Shown here piece after piece: positions 28,201 to 36,126 of a DNA stretch of 64,000 nucleotides (its first letter is position 1; the number at the start of each line of letters is the position of its first letter). The notes below the pieces were generated by a model. The model did no database searches. It had not been told where the DNA came from and worked only from the letters and a program-made list of their open reading frames with translations. The stretch lies in the NCBI RefSeq assembly GCF_913773735.1, contig NZ_CAJYEB010000039.1, positions 42,241 to 106,240 of the forward strand, read 5' to 3'. The translations under genes were made by a program, and so were the position numbers. Origin of the DNA: an uncultured Massilia sp. GTDB lineage: Bacteria; Pseudomonadota; Gammaproteobacteria; Burkholderiales; Burkholderiaceae_D.

Positions 28201-30665
28201 TCGTCTCGAACGATGGCGGCGCCAGCGCCGCGATCGGCATCGCCGAGGGGACGAAGCGGGTCACCACGGTCGTCGCGACGGACGCCGACCACGACGCGAT
28301 CACCTACGGCATCACCGGGGGCGCCGACGCGGCGCTGTTCGAGATCGACGCCGCCACCGGCGTGCTGACGCTGCGCGGCGTCCAGGGCCATGCGACGCCG
28401 GCCGACAGCGACCACGACGGGCGCTACGAAGTGCAGGTCGGCGCGACCGACGGCAAGGGCGGCAGCGATACCCAGGCCCTGACGGTGACGGTGCTGCGCG
28501 ACCTCGACGGCGACGGCGTGCCCGACGTCGACGATACCGACAAGGACAACGACGGCGGCCCGGACGCCGCCGAGGACGGCGTACCCAGCCTGGGCACGGG
28601 CCACGGCGACGGCAACGGCGACGGCCGCGCGGACGGCGAGCAGCTCAACGTCGCCTCGCTGGCGACGGTGGTGGCGGGCAACCCCTACGCCACGCTGGCG
28701 GTGGCGGAAGGCTTGACGCTGAAGGCCGTGTCGGCCAAGCCGGCGCCGACGGGCCTGCCGCGCAACGTCAAGCTGCCGACGGGCGTGCTGGACTTCACCA
28801 TCGACGGCGTGGCGACCGGCGGCACGGTCACGGTGTCGCTGTACGTCGACAAGACGCTCGGCGTGAACGCTTATTACAAGCAGAACAACAGCGGCGCGTG
28901 GGTCAACATCGCCAAGAGCGTCACCACCGTCGACAACAAGACGAAGATCACGTTCGACCTGACCGACGGCGGCATCTTCGACAGCGACCGCGTCGCCAAC
29001 GGCAGCATCGTCGACCCGGGCGGCGCAGCGCAGGTCGCGCCGCTGATCACCAGCAACGGCGGGACGCCGGAGGCGGCGGTCTCCATCGTCGAGGGCACGC
29101 GCGGCGTGACCAGCGCCAAGGCCACGGCGACCTCGCCGGTGACGTGGTCGCTGGGCGGCGCCGACGCGGCGCTGTTCGAGATCGACGCGGCGACGGGCGC
29201 GCTGCGCTTCCGCGCGGCGCCGAGCCACGACCGCCCGCTCGACGAGGGCGGCACGCCGCGCGACAACGTCTACGTGGTCGACCTGACGGCCACCGACGCC
29301 TACGGCAGCGATACCCAGACGCTCAAGGTCGGCGTACAGCGCGACCCCGGTCCCACGCTGCCGGCGCCGGTGCAGTCGACGGTGGACGGGGTACAGGTCA
29401 CCACCGGCAGCATCGTCAACGCCGACGGCAGCATCAGCCAGGTCATCACCGTCCCCGTCGTCCAGCCGGGCCGCGTCGACCAGGTGGGCGACCACGCGGC
29501 GGCCGACATCCCGCTGGCCGCCAGCGGCGGGCAAACGGTGCTCACCGCCCAGGTGCCGGTCGGCCTCGGCCTGCAGGCGACCGGCAGCGACGGCGCCGGG
29601 ACGGTGGGCACGTCGCTGGTCGACCTGGTCCGCGCGATCACCGCGCATACCGCGGACGGCTCGCACGACCAGGCCAGCATGACGGACGGCGGCTCGGGCT
29701 TCCTGGCCGGCCTGCCGGCCGACGCGGCGCTGTTCGTCAAGACGATCGTGCCAGGCGTCGCCGCGGGCACGCCGGCGCCGACCGATCCGCTGGTCATCAG
29801 CGGCACCCCGGCGGGCGCGGGCGCGCCGCTGACCGCGCTGGTCATCGACGGCCGCGGCCTGCCGGCCGGCTCGACGATCGCGCTGCAGCACGTCGACTTC
29901 GCCGCCATCGTCGGCGCGGTGACCGTCAACGGCGGCGCCGGCGCGCAGACGGTGTGGGGCGACGGCGCTTCCCAGACCATCTTCCTGGGAGAGGGCGACG
30001 ACGTGCTGCATGGCGGCGCCGGCAACGATACCGTCGGCAGCGCCGGCGGCAACGACTGGATCTTCGGCGACGAAGGCGACGACGTGGTGTTCGGCGGCGC
30101 CGGCAACGACACGATCGACGGCGGCACCGGCCACGACACCGTGGTGCTGGCCGGCGCCGGCCGCGCCGACTACAGCATGCGCATCAAGGACGGCGCCGTC
30201 GTCATGACGCACCTGGGCGGCGGCGCCGACGGCACCGACGTGGTGAGCAACGTCGAAGCGCTGCGCTACGCCGGCCAGGCGGCGGACAGCGATTTCAACC
30301 ACAGCGAGATCGCCGACCTGGTGCGCCTGTACGGCACCGCGTTCGGCCGCTTGGCGGACACGGACGGCATCAACTTCTGGATCGGCGCCTGGGAAAGCGG
30401 CATGTCGATCGCGCGGCTGGCGGACGCGTTCATGGACAGCGCGGAAGCGCAGGCCGCGTTCGGCGCGCTGTCGAACGCCCAGTTCGTCGCCCGCCTGTAC
30501 GACGTCGCGCTGCACCGCAGCGGGTCCGCCGCGGAAGTCGCCTGGTGGGCCGGCCAGCTCGACCAGGGCGTCGTCGATCGCGGCGACGTGCTGGTCGAGT
30601 TCGCGGCGTCCGAGGAAAAGGTGGGATTGGTGGGCGTCGTGACGACGTCGATCGAGACGGCCTGA
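22272..30665 (+). CDS. Giant RTX adhesin: DUF4347, ten Ig-like repeats, cadherin-like, DUF4214
   Basis: This 2797-residue acidic protein has no classical signal peptide. Order: DUF4347 (about 10-165; IVSHG and LLYGCD motifs), a cadherin-like region (to about 640), ten Ig-like repeats of about 100 residues (640-1645, each with AGExxxVTFTFSEAP), further Ig-like and cadherin-like domains, a DxDGDGVPD calcium-binding stretch near 2080, a choice-of-anchor domain (about 2125-2250), RTX nonapeptides (GGAGNDT, about 2575-2625) and DUF4214 (about 2670-2797). Such proteins leave the cell by type I secretion and act in surface attachment or biofilm. No type I exporter is in the window. The start lacks a strong RBS. 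Confidence 0.88.
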   Translation: MPIETGLGAAKEIVFVENNLPDLQSVLAGLRPGVEVVLLDSAGDGLAQMADALRGRTGIDAIHIVSHGAAGALDLGATTLSAATLAEHAGALDTIGAALAAGGDILLYGCDAAAGGDGQALLAGLAALTHADVAASTDPTGAAGQGGDWQLEAHTGAIAAATCFTDAFTVQYEHLLANARPTLGYISVIMGGKEDTPGVITFADLMAAATVSDPDGTVTAFRIIGGYSGGFTYKVGTSLETANADDLIIDATHNLYYTPPADEYMLPGSGQGLVEVVAVDNLGAQSFGSADVYVNLAPVNDAPHFGYGNYVQGVMEDTSSPDHEDVSDPANHPVANRGSDIASLMRNSAYQDKEYDASGTGIAISGNDADPVTQGRWQYSTDGKGEFWHDVGTVSASSALLLAEGGGITYLRFVPVAEFSGKPGSLTVHAVDGSDTAMQFSSWDGTTEHRYTFDTTTDDDATSPVSVAGVEWQTSVYPINDIPVLTGLDGADNQTVFASDDAVLVDKTQDVALTDVDSPDFENGYVGVAITSGRDAGDVLAIRTDADVRLSAGMSFNSTVSVGGVDVGTIGYGATGAGQDLGIYLMAGATPANIARLLRHITFDATGGVAGERTITMQASDGDGGASAIGTSVVSVVVAPTVSITSNRTSLRAGDEAHIIFTFSEAPTDFDFADITVVGGELVRFQNIGDPRMYDAVFVPTPGIQSTSASVSIAAGKFTSALGTANAASTGNAAMTVDTKAPTLTLSADKTTVKAGEKVAVTFTFDEPPVGFNQGYVSYSGGVLSNFQATADNKVFTATFTPSGNLDNVNATISVGANAYVDAVGNRGTGSNVLAIGGDTRAPTVDIALDKTAVMAGDTVAVTFTFSEAPAGFAADAVSVTGGTLTNLQAGTDGKVYTATFTPAASDNLSAMISIAAGAYTDAAGNAGLASNFRLVTGDTRGPTVTVDSSATRLKAGETATITFTFSEAPVGFDDADVQVAGGTLGPVAASATDPKVYTATFTPTAGAGDIAASVAVRAGGYTDATGNAGAAGHVAIGADTLAPTLAITSDKSVLKAGETATVTFTFSEAPLHFDDADLAVSGGTLGPVAATADPKVFTATFTPAAADVLNASVGLAAVHYTDAAGNPGAPATAVTFGGDTRTPTLAITADTTRLHAGQSAVLTLTFSEAPAGFDAGDIAHAGGTLGTLTATADPKVFTIAFTPDARDSLAAWVEVGAGSWTDAAGNAGGAGAKVDFGGDTLAPTVSVASDRATVKAGETATLTFTFSEAPQGFADGDVSVTGGSVSGLAASADPKVYTATFTPTAGLDVVDATVAVHAGAYADAAGNDGAAGNTVAIGGDTRAPGVTISADKTAVKAGDTVALTFTFTEAPAGLDADDIAVSGGTLTNFHAGTDGKVYTATFTPAASDNLSATVGIAAGAYTDAAANAGLASNVLAISGDTRGPTVTVDTSATRLTAGETATITFTFSEAPVGFDDADVQVAGGTLGPVAASATDPKIYTATFTPTAGAGDIAASVAVRAGGYTDAAGNAGAAGHVAIGADTLAPTLVITSDKSVLKAGETATVTFTFSEAPQGFDADDIVVGGGSIADLAATADPKVYTATFTPAAGQAALAATVGVAAGSFTDAAGNANPAGGAVASIAGDTLAPTVTDARLDIAGGTGPNDTLRIGDVVTVSWNNGPGGDANPDVAGVTADFSALGGGSAVAARQVGGGVWQASFTVAAGQLDATGRNVAITVTDTAGNAVTRSDGTGATIDNVAPLVGAGAIVLGGATGTGGTFRAGDVVTVGWSGESNTDIVDVKVDFSAFGGGAAVAATRGADGWSASWQIPAGTLDAGGMHVVLTATDDAGNAVARVSAAGAAVDNAAPRVTAIAPSGTPAANATEVEFTVTLSEAVTGVDAGDFVLAGTGATTGRIASVTGSGASYTVKVDGIAGNGTLRLDLKGDGTGIADHAGNGIGGGYTAGAAHTASFNAAPQIVSNDGGASAAIGIAEGTKRVTTVVATDADHDAITYGITGGADAALFEIDAATGVLTLRGVQGHATPADSDHDGRYEVQVGATDGKGGSDTQALTVTVLRDLDGDGVPDVDDTDKDNDGGPDAAEDGVPSLGTGHGDGNGDGRADGEQLNVASLATVVAGNPYATLAVAEGLTLKAVSAKPAPTGLPRNVKLPTGVLDFTIDGVATGGTVTVSLYVDKTLGVNAYYKQNNSGAWVNIAKSVTTVDNKTKITFDLTDGGIFDSDRVANGSIVDPGGAAQVAPLITSNGGTPEAAVSIVEGTRGVTSAKATATSPVTWSLGGADAALFEIDAATGALRFRAAPSHDRPLDEGGTPRDNVYVVDLTATDAYGSDTQTLKVGVQRDPGPTLPAPVQSTVDGVQVTTGSIVNADGSISQVITVPVVQPGRVDQVGDHAAADIPLAASGGQTVLTAQVPVGLGLQATGSDGAGTVGTSLVDLVRAITAHTADGSHDQASMTDGGSGFLAGLPADAALFVKTIVPGVAAGTPAPTDPLVISGTPAGAGAPLTALVIDGRGLPAGSTIALQHVDFAAIVGAVTVNGGAGAQTVWGDGASQTIFLGEGDDVLHGGAGNDTVGSAGGNDWIFGDEGDDVVFGGAGNDTIDGGTGHDTVVLAGAGRADYSMRIKDGAVVMTHLGGGADGTDVVSNVEALRYAGQAADSDFNHSEIADLVRLYGTAFGRLADTDGINFWIGAWESGMSIARLADAFMDSAEAQAAFGALSNAQFVARLYDVALHRSGSAAEVAWWAGQLDQGVVDRGDVLVEFAASEEKVGLVGVVTTSIETA
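24190..27210 (+). repeat. Ten tandem Ig-domain repeats of about 300 bp
   Basis: Ten in-frame units of 300-303 bp each encode one Ig-like domain. Units 3, 4 and 5 (about 24800-25700) are almost the same as units 8, 9 and 10 (about 26305-27190), offset 1506 bp. Long exact matches run, for example, from about 25150 and 26656. This points to a recent duplication or gene conversion inside the gene and makes assembly and copy number here fragile. Confidence 0.85.
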
Positions 30666-30705
30666 CGACCGTCGCCCCGGCGCGCGGCCGGGGCGCCCGG
30701 CGGGC

Positions 30706-30725
30706 GGGCGCCGCCGGCGGCGCCC
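30706..30725. terminator. Palindrome between convergent genes
   Basis: A perfect 20-bp GC-only palindrome (GGGCGCCGCC and its inverse) lies in the 67-bp gap between the adhesin stop and the YcaO stop. It could work as a bidirectional terminator, but there is no T-tract on either side. Confidence 0.4.
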
Positions 30726-30732
30726 GCGCCGC

Positions 30733-32940
30733 TCAGCCGGCCTTGCGCGCCGCCGCGGCGGCGCGCGCCCGGTGCAGCTTGCGGTAGCTGTCCATCAGGC
30801 GGTGGTGGCGGTCCAGGCCTTCCAGCGCCATGCTGGTCGGCGCCAGGCCGAAGAAACGCACGCTGCCGTCCACCGAACCCAGCGCCGCGTCCATGCGGGC
30901 GTCGCCGTACATGCGGCGGAAATTGACCTCGTAGTCTTCCAGTTCCAGCGCGTCGTCGAGCACCACTTCCAGCACCACGTTCAACGCCTGGTAGAACAGC
31001 CGGCGCTCGACCGTGTTGTCGTTGTACTGCAGGAAGGCGCCGACCAGCTCGTGCGCCTCCTCCAGCTGTCCCAGGGCCAGGTGCACCAGCAGCTTCAGTT
31101 CGAGCACGGTCAGCTGGCCCCATTCGGTGTTCTCGTCGAACTCGATGCCGATCAGGGTGGCGACGTCGGCGTACTCGTCCAGCTCGTTGTTGTCCAGGCG
31201 TACCAGCAGGTCGGCCAGGGCGTCGTCGTCGAGGCGGTGCAGGTTCAGGATGTCGGCGCGGAACAGCAGCGCCTTGTTGGTGTTGTCCCAGACCAGGTCT
31301 TCCACCGGATAGACTTCCGAATAGCCGGGCACCAGGATGCGGCAGGCCACGGCCCCCAACTCGTCGTACACGGCCATGTAGGCTTCCTTGCCCATCTCCT
31401 CGAGGATGCCGAACAGGGCCGCCGCTTCCTCGGCGTTCGAGCGCGCGCCGCCGCCCGAGAAATCCCACTCGACGAAGTCGTGGTCCGCGCGGGCGCTGAA
31501 GAAGCGCCACGACACCACGCCGCTGGAATCGATGAAGTGCTCGACGAAGTTGTTCGGCTCGGTCACCGCCTCGCTGGCGAAGGTCGGCTGCGGCAGGTCG
31601 TTCAGGCCCTCGAAGCTGCGGCCCTGCAGCAGTTCGGTCAGGCTGCGCTCGAGCGCCACCTGGAAGTTCGGATGGGCGCCGAACGAGGCGAACACGCCGC
31701 CCGTCTTCGGATTCATCAGGGTCACGCACATCAGCGGATAGCGGCCGCCCAGCGACGCATCCTTCACCAGCACCGGGAAGCCCTGCTCTTCCAGCGCCTG
31801 GATGCCGGCGACGATGCCGGGGTATTTCGCCAGCACGTCGGCCGGCACGTCGGGCAGCGCCAGCTCGCCTTCGATGATCTCGCGCTTGACGGCGCGCTCG
31901 AAGATCTCGGACAGGCACTGCACCTGCGCCTCGGCCAGCGTGTTACCGGCGCTCATGCCGTTGCTGGCGTACAGGTTCTCGACCAGGTTGGTCGGGAAGT
32001 ACACGGTCGCGCCGTCCGAGTGGCGCACGAAGGGCAGCGCGCAGATGCCGCGCGCGGCGTTGCCGGAATTGGTGTCCACCAGGTGCGAGCCGCGCAATTC
32101 GCCGTCGGGATCGTAGACCGGCAGGCAGCCATCGTCCAGGATGCCGTCCGGCAGCGCATCGCCCGGGCCGGGCTGGAACCAGCGCTCGTCCGGATAGTGC
32201 ACGAAATCGGCATTGGCGAACTCCTCGCCCCAGTAGCTGCCCGCGTAGAAGTGGTTGCAGCTGATGCGCTCGATGTATTCGCCCAGCGCCGAGGCCAGCG
32301 CGCTTTCCTTGGTGGCGCCCTTGCCGTTGGTGAAGCACATCGGCGAGTGGGCGTCGCGGATGTGCAGCGACCACACGTTCGGCACGATGTTGCGCCACGA
32401 CGCGATCTCGATCTTGATGCCCAGCCCGGCCAGCAGCCCCGCCATGTTGGCGATGGTCTGTTCCAGCGGCAGGTCCTTGCCGGCGATGCGGGTGGCCGCC
32501 GTGGCGTCCGGCTGCAGCGCCAGCAGCGCCTGCGCGTCGGCGTCGAGGTTGGCCACTTCCTCGATCACGAATTCGGGACCGGCCTGCACCACCTTCTTGA
32601 CGGTGCAGCGCTCGATCGAGCGCAGGATGCCCTGGCGGTCCTTGTCGGAGATGTCGGGCGGCAGCTCGACCTGGATCTTGAAGACCTGGCGGTAGCGGTC
32701 TTCCGGATCCACGATATTGTTCTGCGAGAGACGGATGTTCTCGGTCGGGATGTTGCGGCTGGTGCAGTACAGCTTGACGAAATACGCCGCGCACAGGGCC
32801 GACGAGGCGAGGAAGTAATCGAACGGGCCGGGCGCCGAGCCGTCGCCCTTGTAGCGGATCGGCTGGTCGGCGATCACCGTGAAGTCGTCGAACTTCGCCT
32901 CGAGGCGAAGCTTGTCGAGAAAATTGACCTTGATTTCCAT
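30733..32940 (-). CDS. ycaO: OsmC-YcaO fusion protein (YcaO-type, ribosomal S12 methylthiotransferase accessory factor family)
   Basis: This 735-residue protein has an N-terminal OsmC domain (about 1-135) that keeps both redox cysteines (C50 in SSALCAAYF, C112 in ERCTVKK). A YcaO ATP-binding cyclodehydratase-like domain follows (about 180-560; ATKESALASALGEYIER, EIFERAVKREI, GRSFEG). The C-terminal 170 acidic residues form helices. E. coli YcaO assists methylthiolation of ribosomal protein S12 and is shorter because it lacks OsmC. The ATG at 32940 matches the OsmC start, and a longer frame reaches 33108 but has no RBS. No TOMM precursor peptide or dehydrogenase is nearby, so a natural-product role is unlikely. 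Confidence 0.88.
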   Translation of the reverse strand: MEIKVNFLDKLRLEAKFDDFTVIADQPIRYKGDGSAPGPFDYFLASSALCAAYFVKLYCTSRNIPTENIRLSQNNIVDPEDRYRQVFKIQVELPPDISDKDRQGILRSIERCTVKKVVQAGPEFVIEEVANLDADAQALLALQPDATAATRIAGKDLPLEQTIANMAGLLAGLGIKIEIASWRNIVPNVWSLHIRDAHSPMCFTNGKGATKESALASALGEYIERISCNHFYAGSYWGEEFANADFVHYPDERWFQPGPGDALPDGILDDGCLPVYDPDGELRGSHLVDTNSGNAARGICALPFVRHSDGATVYFPTNLVENLYASNGMSAGNTLAEAQVQCLSEIFERAVKREIIEGELALPDVPADVLAKYPGIVAGIQALEEQGFPVLVKDASLGGRYPLMCVTLMNPKTGGVFASFGAHPNFQVALERSLTELLQGRSFEGLNDLPQPTFASEAVTEPNNFVEHFIDSSGVVSWRFFSARADHDFVEWDFSGGGARSNAEEAAALFGILEEMGKEAYMAVYDELGAVACRILVPGYSEVYPVEDLVWDNTNKALLFRADILNLHRLDDDALADLLVRLDNNELDEYADVATLIGIEFDENTEWGQLTVLELKLLVHLALGQLEEAHELVGAFLQYNDNTVERRLFYQALNVVLEVVLDDALELEDYEVNFRRMYGDARMDAALGSVDGSVRFFGLAPTSMALEGLDRHHRLMDSYRKLHRARAAAAARKAG

Positions 32941-33154
32941 GGAATGCGTCCTGAATCGGTTGCGGGGGCCGCCGCGGGCCGGTACGGCGGATGCGTGGCG
33001 CTGATCGGTTTCGCGGGGCGCAGGCAGGCATGCCGCGGGTGGGTCGAACGAAACCGAAGGATGTGCAAAAGAGGAGGATTTTACTGCATCGACGGCCGTC
33101 CGAGCCATCCGCGCGCCGGATTGCCTCCATGCGCCCCGCCCTCCGGCCGCGCGC

Positions 33155-33922
33155 TCAGGCGGCCGCCATGCGCACCCGGAAGAAAGCGTTGACCGTCAGG
33201 CGTCCCGCGAGCGGATCGTCCACCATCAGCCCCGGCGTGTGCAGGTCGCCCGAGTGGAACAGCGCGCCGTCGTAGAAGATCGCCCGGTTGTAGCGTGGCG
33301 CGACCGTCAGCACCTTGTCGAACCAGCGGCTCGAGCCGATCGCGAAGGTGCTCGGAAAATCCAGCGCCGGCGCCGGCGCCGCGCCGGCCAGTTCCTGGCG
33401 CTTCAGTTCCCGCAGCATGGCCGTGATGTCGGGGAGCGGCACCCTGGGGCGGAAAAAGCTGGTGCCGCCGTAGCGCTCGTCCTGGAACAGGTACAGCACC
33501 ATGGCGGCCACGCCCTCGCCCGCCGGCAGGCCGTCGGCATCGCGGTGCGGCAGGCGCTGGGCCGGCAGCACCTGGTCCGGGCCGCGCGTGACGAGCGACA
33601 GGCGGCTCGACATGCCCAGCAGCCGGCGCGCCCCGAGCGGTCCGCGCACGTGCTGCAGGAAGCAGTCCTGCAGGCGCGCCGCGAACGTGCCGGCCAGCGG
33701 CAGTTCCGGGCCGGGATAGTAGTTGCGCGGATCGTCGCGGAAATGCGCATGGTGGCGCGCGGCGTAATCGACCAGCGCCTGCGGCTCCAGCATGAAGTCG
33801 TCGATGACGACGCACCGGTGCCCGTCGACGATCGGCACCACGTCGACGCGCGGGTTCGGGTTCAGCAGCGGCAGTGGCTCGGGAGACGCGGCGGGCGGCG
33901 GGGACGGCAGCGGTTGCGGCAT
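33155..33922 (-). CDS. DUF6445-type putative Fe(II)/2-oxoglutarate oxygenase
   Basis: This 255-residue protein has a proline-rich N terminus and a jelly-roll core. The metal/2OG facial triad can be read as HRD (H126, D128), a distal His in LFHSGDL (H223), and an Arg (R241, GRLTVNAFF) for 2-oxoglutarate. The family is common next to amino-acid or peptide-modifying genes. The substrate is unknown. The start is uncertain: the ATG at 33922 gives a compact protein but has a weak RBS, and an in-frame ATG at 34099 would add 59 residues of poor coding character. The gene is 214 bp from the YcaO start and may be transcribed with it or separately. Confidence 0.7.
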   Translation of the reverse strand: MPQPLPSPPPAASPEPLPLLNPNPRVDVVPIVDGHRCVVIDDFMLEPQALVDYAARHHAHFRDDPRNYYPGPELPLAGTFAARLQDCFLQHVRGPLGARRLLGMSSRLSLVTRGPDQVLPAQRLPHRDADGLPAGEGVAAMVLYLFQDERYGGTSFFRPRVPLPDITAMLRELKRQELAGAAPAPALDFPSTFAIGSSRWFDKVLTVAPRYNRAIFYDGALFHSGDLHTPGLMVDDPLAGRLTVNAFFRVRMAAA

Positions 33923-34205
33923 GGTGGGTGCGGGACGGGTAAAGGAACGGGACGATGCGGGCGACCATCGTAGCAACAGTGCCGTGTCATGTAAATGCGA
34001 CGCCGCTTCGGCGACGGCCGTCGTGCCGGAGTGCGCGGGTTCGATGCGGGATGCGTCCGCGCCGCGCAAGGACAATGCCGAGGAGAGCTGCCCCGGCATC
34101 GGCTATCGGGTGACGGTCATCGTCTGCGAGATCCTGTGCGGCGCGGACGCTGCCGCGGCAGAAAGGGGCGGGCAACGACACGGTGCCTGCCCGCTACCCG
34201 CGATC
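33923..34205. other. Non-coding stretch upstream of the DUF6445 gene
   Basis: No credible gene is seen in the 323-bp gap 33923-34245. It presumably holds the promoter of the minus-strand gene at 33155. The less GC-rich segment near 33970-34000 (TGTCATGTAAATGC) is the best candidate. The right end holds the hairpin at 34206-34238. Confidence 0.4.
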
Positions 34206-34238
34206 CCGGGCATGGCGCGGACGCCGCGCCATGCCCGG
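34206..34238 (-). terminator. Hairpin after the alcohol dehydrogenase gene
   Basis: A perfect 15-bp stem (34206-34220 with 34224-34238) and 3-nt loop lies 7 bp past the stop of the minus-strand dehydrogenase gene. No T-run follows, so termination strength is uncertain, but position and stability fit a terminator of the Hsp20-PhaB-Adh run. Confidence 0.55.
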
Positions 34239-34245
34239 AATGGCG

Positions 34246-35283
34246 TCAGTCCGGCACGTGCGGCACGTCCGCCACGTCCGGCACCAGCACGGCGGCGCCG
34301 TCGATGCGCCCGGCGCGCAGGTCGGCCAGCGCCGCGTTGGCCGCCTCGAGCGGGTACGTGGTCACGCGGGCGCGGACCGGATTGACGGCCAGCGCGGCGA
34401 AGAATTCCTCACCGTCGCGACGGGTCAGGTTGGCCACCGAACGCAGGCAGCGCTCGCCCCACAGCAGCGCGTAGGGGAAGGCCGGGATGTCGCTCATGTG
34501 GATGCCGGCGCACACGACGGTCGCCCCCCTGGAGGCGGCGGCGAGCGCCCGCGGCACCAGTTCGCCCGCCGGCGCGAACAGGATGGCGGCGTCGAGCGGC
34601 GCCGGCGGCGCCGCATCGGACGGCCCCGCCCACGCCGCGCCCAGCGCCCGCGCGAATCGTCGGGAACGCGTATCGTCCGGCCGCGTGAACGCGAACACCT
34701 CGCGTCCCTGCGCCACGGCGAGCTGCGTCAGCAGGTGCGCGGCCGCGCCAAAGCCGTACAGGCCGATCCGGTGCGCGCCGTGCGTCAGGCCGTAGGCGCG
34801 ATAGCCGATGAGGCCCGCGCACAACAGGGGCGCCACCTGCGCGTCGTCCCCGCCTTCGGGCAGCGCGAAGCAGTAGCGTTCGTCGGCCACCGTGTACGCC
34901 GCGAAGCCGCCGTGGCGGTCGTATCCGGTGAAGCGCGCCCGCTCGCACAGGTTCTCGCGCCCCTGCCGGCAGAAAGCACAGGCGCCGCAACTGCCGGCCA
35001 GCCAGGCGACGCCGACGCGCGCGCCGGCACGAAAGCGCGACGCCCGCGGCCCGGCCGCCACCACCCGGCCCACGATCTCGTGGCCCGGCACGAGCGGCAG
35101 GCGGTGCGGCGCAAGCTCGCCGTCGACGATGTGCAGGTCGGTGCGGCATACCCCGCATGCCGCCACGCGCAGCAGAATGTCGTACCCGTCGGGGACCGGC
35201 AGCGGCAGCACCGCCTCGCGCAGCGGCTGGCCGGGCGTGTCCAGGAGCATGGCGCGCATCGTGGCCTGCGTTGTGGCGTGCAT
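34246..35283 (-). CDS. Zinc-dependent alcohol dehydrogenase (MDR family)
   Basis: This 345-residue enzyme has a catalytic-zinc signature (CGVCRTDLH and GHE), a structural-zinc loop (CGACAFCRQGRENLC) and a Rossmann region (GLYGFGAAAH), where the usual GxGxxG is altered to GFGAAA. It should oxidise alcohols or reduce aldehydes with NAD(P). It closely follows the disrupted phaB gene (31-bp gap), and both lie downstream of Hsp20. This set resembles low-oxygen/stress loci of other Burkholderiales, where such dehydrogenases dispose of reducing power. The start is uncertain: ATGs at 35283, 35259 and 35250 are in frame and none has a good RBS. Confidence 0.82.
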   Translation of the reverse strand: MHATTQATMRAMLLDTPGQPLREAVLPLPVPDGYDILLRVAACGVCRTDLHIVDGELAPHRLPLVPGHEIVGRVVAAGPRASRFRAGARVGVAWLAGSCGACAFCRQGRENLCERARFTGYDRHGGFAAYTVADERYCFALPEGGDDAQVAPLLCAGLIGYRAYGLTHGAHRIGLYGFGAAAHLLTQLAVAQGREVFAFTRPDDTRSRRFARALGAAWAGPSDAAPPAPLDAAILFAPAGELVPRALAAASRGATVVCAGIHMSDIPAFPYALLWGERCLRSVANLTRRDGEEFFAALAVNPVRARVTTYPLEAANAALADLRAGRIDGAAVLVPDVADVPHVPD

Positions 35284-35314
35284 TGTGGCGGGCGCCGGTG
35301 ATGTTCCCCGGGCA

Positions 35315-36045
35315 TCAGGCGAGGTATTGCCCGCCGTTCACGTCGAACGTGGCGCCGGTGATGAAGCCGGCATCGTCGTCGGCCAGGAAGGCGACCATGC
35401 GCGCGATCTCCGCCGGCGTACCCAGCCGCCCGACGGGGATGCCCGCGACGATCGTCCGCAGCAGTTCGGGCTTCACGGCCGCGACCATCGCCGTATCGCA
35501 GTAGCCGGGCGCGACGGCATTGACCGTGATGCCGTGCGCCGCATTCTCCAGCGCCAGCGACTTGGTGAAGCCGAGGATGCCGGCCTTTGCCGCCGCATAG
35601 TTGCATTGCCCTGCCTGGCCCTTGCGCCCATTGATGGAGCTGACGTTCACGATGCGGCCGAAGCGGCGCTGGCGCATCCCTTCGATGACGTGGCGCGTCA
35701 TGTTGAACATCGAGTCCAGGTTCGTGTCGATCACCCTGCGCCACTGCGCCACTGCGCCGCCTCCATGCGGTGGAAAGCGGCGTCGGCCGTGATGCCGGCA
35801 TTGTTCACGAGGATGTCGACCGGACCCAGCCTGCGCTCGACGTCGGCGACCGCCGCGGCGCAGGCCGCGAAGTCCGTCACATCGGCGCGCAGCGTCGTGA
35901 CGCCCGTCTCGTCCTCCATGCGGCGCGCCGCCTGCGCATCGTCGTGCCAGGTCGCGACGACCCGGCAATGGCGATCGCGCAGCGCCAGCGCGATCGCCGC
36001 GCCGAGCCCGCGCGTGCCTCCGGTAACCAGTGCCGTCCTCGCCAT
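35315..36045 (-). pseudogene. phaB: Acetoacetyl-CoA reductase disrupted by an 8-bp tandem duplication
   Basis: PhaB reduces acetoacetyl-CoA to (R)-3-hydroxybutyryl-CoA for polyhydroxyalkanoate synthesis. Residues 1-100 (TGGTRGLG, NNAGIT) are read from 36045 down to about 35743. The rest, with SSINGRKGQAGQCNYAAAKAG and PGYCDTAM, is in another frame down to 35315. At the junction the 8-mer (A/C)CTGCGCC is present three times (35735-35758). Removing one copy restores AQWRRVIDTN and a 240-residue protein of normal PhaB length. As written, translation stops shortly after AQWR. It may be a true mutation, a slippage-switchable gene or a sequencing error. No phaC or phaA is in the window. Confidence 0.85.
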
Positions 36046-36126
36046 GATGCCCTCCCTCGATCGCCATTGGACAACCGCCGCGCAGGCGGGGTTCCGGACG
36101 CGCGTCCGCCCCCGCCCGCGCCGCCG

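Noticed and set aside
22209..30515. Minus-strand open frame of 2768 codons opposite the adhesin gene
   Set aside because: It is a shadow produced by strong GC bias at third codon positions. Its product is a low-complexity Gly/Arg/Val/Ala string without domains, while the plus frame gives clear DUF4347, Ig, RTX and DUF4214 domains.
30733..32940. YcaO gene as part of a ribosomal peptide (TOMM) cluster
   Set aside because: No precursor peptide, dehydrogenase or exporter is adjacent, and the OsmC fusion matches the housekeeping YcaO type.
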